Assembly (NCBI GenBank): GCA_947371915.1
Contig: CANBRM010000017.1
Span: 1 to 32,658 of the forward strand
Reading direction: 5' to 3'
Length of the DNA stretch: 32,658 nt
Source: Comamonadaceae bacterium
GTDB taxonomy: Bacteria; Pseudomonadota; Gammaproteobacteria; Burkholderiales; Burkholderiaceae_C
Below are positions 31,618-32,658 of this stretch, in pieces; the first letter of the stretch is position 1, and the number at the start of each line of letters is the position of its first letter. The notes below the pieces were generated by a model that saw only the letters and a program-made list of their open reading frames with translations, did not search any database and was not told the DNA's origin. The translations under genes were made by a program, and so were the position numbers.

Positions 31618-32658
31618 ATGCCTGGCTACACCGATCCAAGTTTTGACACACTCGCCCTGCACGCAGGCGCAGCACCCGATCCGACCACAGGCGCCCGCGC
31701 GGTACCGATTCACCTGACCACTTCGTTCGTGTTTGAGTCCAGCGACCACGCCGCTGCGCTATTTAACTTAGAGCGCGCAGGGCATGTCTACAGCCGCATC
31801 AGCAACCCGACCAATGCGGTGTTGGAGCAACGTGTGGCCGCCCTCGAAGGCGGCATCGGCGCGATCAGCACCGCCAGCGGCCAGGCCGCCTTGCACCTCA
31901 CCATTGCCACGCTCATGGGCGCGGGCTCGCACATCGTGGCCAGCACCGCTTTGTATGGCGGTTCGCACAATTTGCTGCACTACACGCTGAGCCGTTTTGG
32001 CATCGAAACCACCTTTGTTCAACCCAACGACATCGACGGATGGCGTGCTGCGGTGCGCCCCAACACCAAGCTGTTCTTTGGCGAAACCGTGGGCAACCCG
32101 GGCTTGGATGTGCTCGACATTCCCACTATTGCGCAAATCGCCCACGAGGCAGGTGTGCCGCTGCTGGTCGACTCCACCCTCACCTCGCCTTACCTCATCA
32201 AACCTTTCGAGTTAGGGGCTAATTTGGTTTACCACTCGGCCACCAAGTTCTTGAGTGGCCACGGCACCGTGATTGGCGGCATCGTGGTGGACGGCGGCAG
32301 CTTTGATTGGGAGGCCTCACGCGACGCCAACGGCACGCCCAAGTTCCCCGAATTCTGCGAAAGCTACGAAGGCTTTCACAACATGGTGTTCAGCGAAGAA
32401 AGCACCATTGGCGCCTTCTTGCTACGCGCTCGCCGTGAAGGCTTGCGTGACTTTGGCGCTTGCCTGAGTCCCCACAGCGCGTGGCTGATTTTGCAAGGCA
32501 TCGAAACCCTGCCCCTGCGCATGGAGCGCCACATGGCGAACACCGAAAAAGTGGTGCAGTTTTTGGCCAGTCACCCGATGGTCAGCCGCGTGGGCCACCC
32601 ATTGATCGAGAGCCACCCCAGCCACGCCCTGGCTGAAAAGCTGCTGCGCTTTGGCGCA
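31618..32658 (+). CDS. metY: O-acetylhomoserine aminocarboxypropyltransferase (3' end cut off)
   Basis: MetY makes homocysteine directly from O-acetylhomoserine and sulfide in methionine synthesis, using pyridoxal phosphate. The frame is open for 347 codons from ATG 31618 to the window edge; the family has about 430, so about 80 residues are missing. Marks of the Cys/Met metabolism PLP family are clear: HAGAAPDPTTGARAVPIHLT near the start, YSRISNPTNAVLEQRVAALE, VDSTLTSPYLIKPFELGA, and the PLP lysine Lys210 in HSATKFLSGHG. The long insertion after the lysine (GGSFDWEASRDANG through FPEFCESYEGFH) distinguishes MetY from MetB and MetC types. GAGGA lies just upstream of the start. Methionine gamma-lyase is a relative but less likely. 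Confidence 0.95.
   Translation, partial: MPGYTDPSFDTLALHAGAAPDPTTGARAVPIHLTTSFVFESSDHAAALFNLERAGHVYSRISNPTNAVLEQRVAALEGGIGAISTASGQAALHLTIATLMGAGSHIVASTALYGGSHNLLHYTLSRFGIETTFVQPNDIDGWRAAVRPNTKLFFGETVGNPGLDVLDIPTIAQIAHEAGVPLLVDSTLTSPYLIKPFELGANLVYHSATKFLSGHGTVIGGIVVDGGSFDWEASRDANGTPKFPEFCESYEGFHNMVFSEESTIGAFLLRARREGLRDFGACLSPHSAWLILQGIETLPLRMERHMANTEKVVQFLASHPMVSRVGHPLIESHPSHALAEKLLRFGA

Noticed and set aside
1-32658. CRISPR arrays, insertion sequences, integrases, tRNA and rRNA genes
   Set aside because: None seen by eye; no repeat-spacer pattern, transposase motif or clover-leaf sequence was found. A tRNAscan and IS search would settle this.

Overview
The window is ordinary chromosome of a betaproteobacterium, most likely a Comamonadaceae member of the Burkholderiales (Limnohabitans/Rhodoferax/Polaromonas type). 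This rests on the moderately GC-rich composition, the gene orders cysS / DNA glycosylase / accA and nrdR / minor pilins / ribD, a PilV-PilW-PilX pilin set, a RibBX-type riboflavin protein and a Bug/TctC-type binding protein. Nearly every base is coding. I see no tRNA, rRNA, CRISPR, insertion sequence, integrase or phage gene, and no gene-free stretch longer than 300 bases (the longest is 274 bases, 10941-11214).

Layout. (1) 1-2889, minus: cysS, an AlkA-type DNA glycosylase and accA (cut by the window edge). (2) 2992-5668, plus: a secreted TPR protein, periplasmic cyclophilin, cytoplasmic cyclophilin and lpxH. (3) 5751-8582, minus: a large DUF349 protein with two intrinsic terminators downstream, one lying inside the end of lpxH. 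(4) 8665-10940, plus: a membrane-anchored lytic transglycosylase, then a ZTP (pfl) riboswitch controlling glyA. (5) 10941-11214: glyA terminator and an unexplained 24-bp-arm inverted repeat before nrdR. (6) 11215-14628, plus: nrdR, then five type IV minor pilin genes (fimT, pilV, pilW, pilX, pilE) with no pilY1. (7) 14672-19844, plus: ribD, ribE, ribBX, ribH, nusB and an aminotransferase. (8) 19850-23459, plus: ybgC, tolQ, tolR, tolA, then an acyltransferase-3 gene where tolB/pal would be expected. (9) 23423-28154, minus: a catabolic operon for 3-hydroxybenzoate through gentisate (hydroxylase, gentisate dioxygenase, fumarylpyruvate hydrolase, maleylpyruvate isomerase) ending in a TctC-type binding protein. 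(10) 28283-31540, minus: an MFS transporter, aroC, a DUF962 protein and a CBS-pair protein. (11) 31618 to the end, plus: metY, cut by the window edge.

How the genes work together. The gentisate operon is the only clearly accessory metabolic unit: 3-hydroxybenzoate to gentisate (FAD hydroxylase), to maleylpyruvate (ring cleavage), to fumarylpyruvate (glutathione-dependent isomerase), to fumarate and pyruvate (hydrolase). No dedicated regulator gene lies beside it. The rib block supplies lumazine and riboflavin, but the RibA-like half of its RibB protein has lost the GTP cyclohydrolase II residues, so the first pathway step must be encoded elsewhere.

I found no convincing wholly new system. 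The items most worth checking are the inverted repeat before nrdR, the inferred switching mechanism of the glyA riboswitch, the hairpin embedded in lpxH, the missing pilY1, the displaced tolB/pal, and the palindrome before the gentisate operon.
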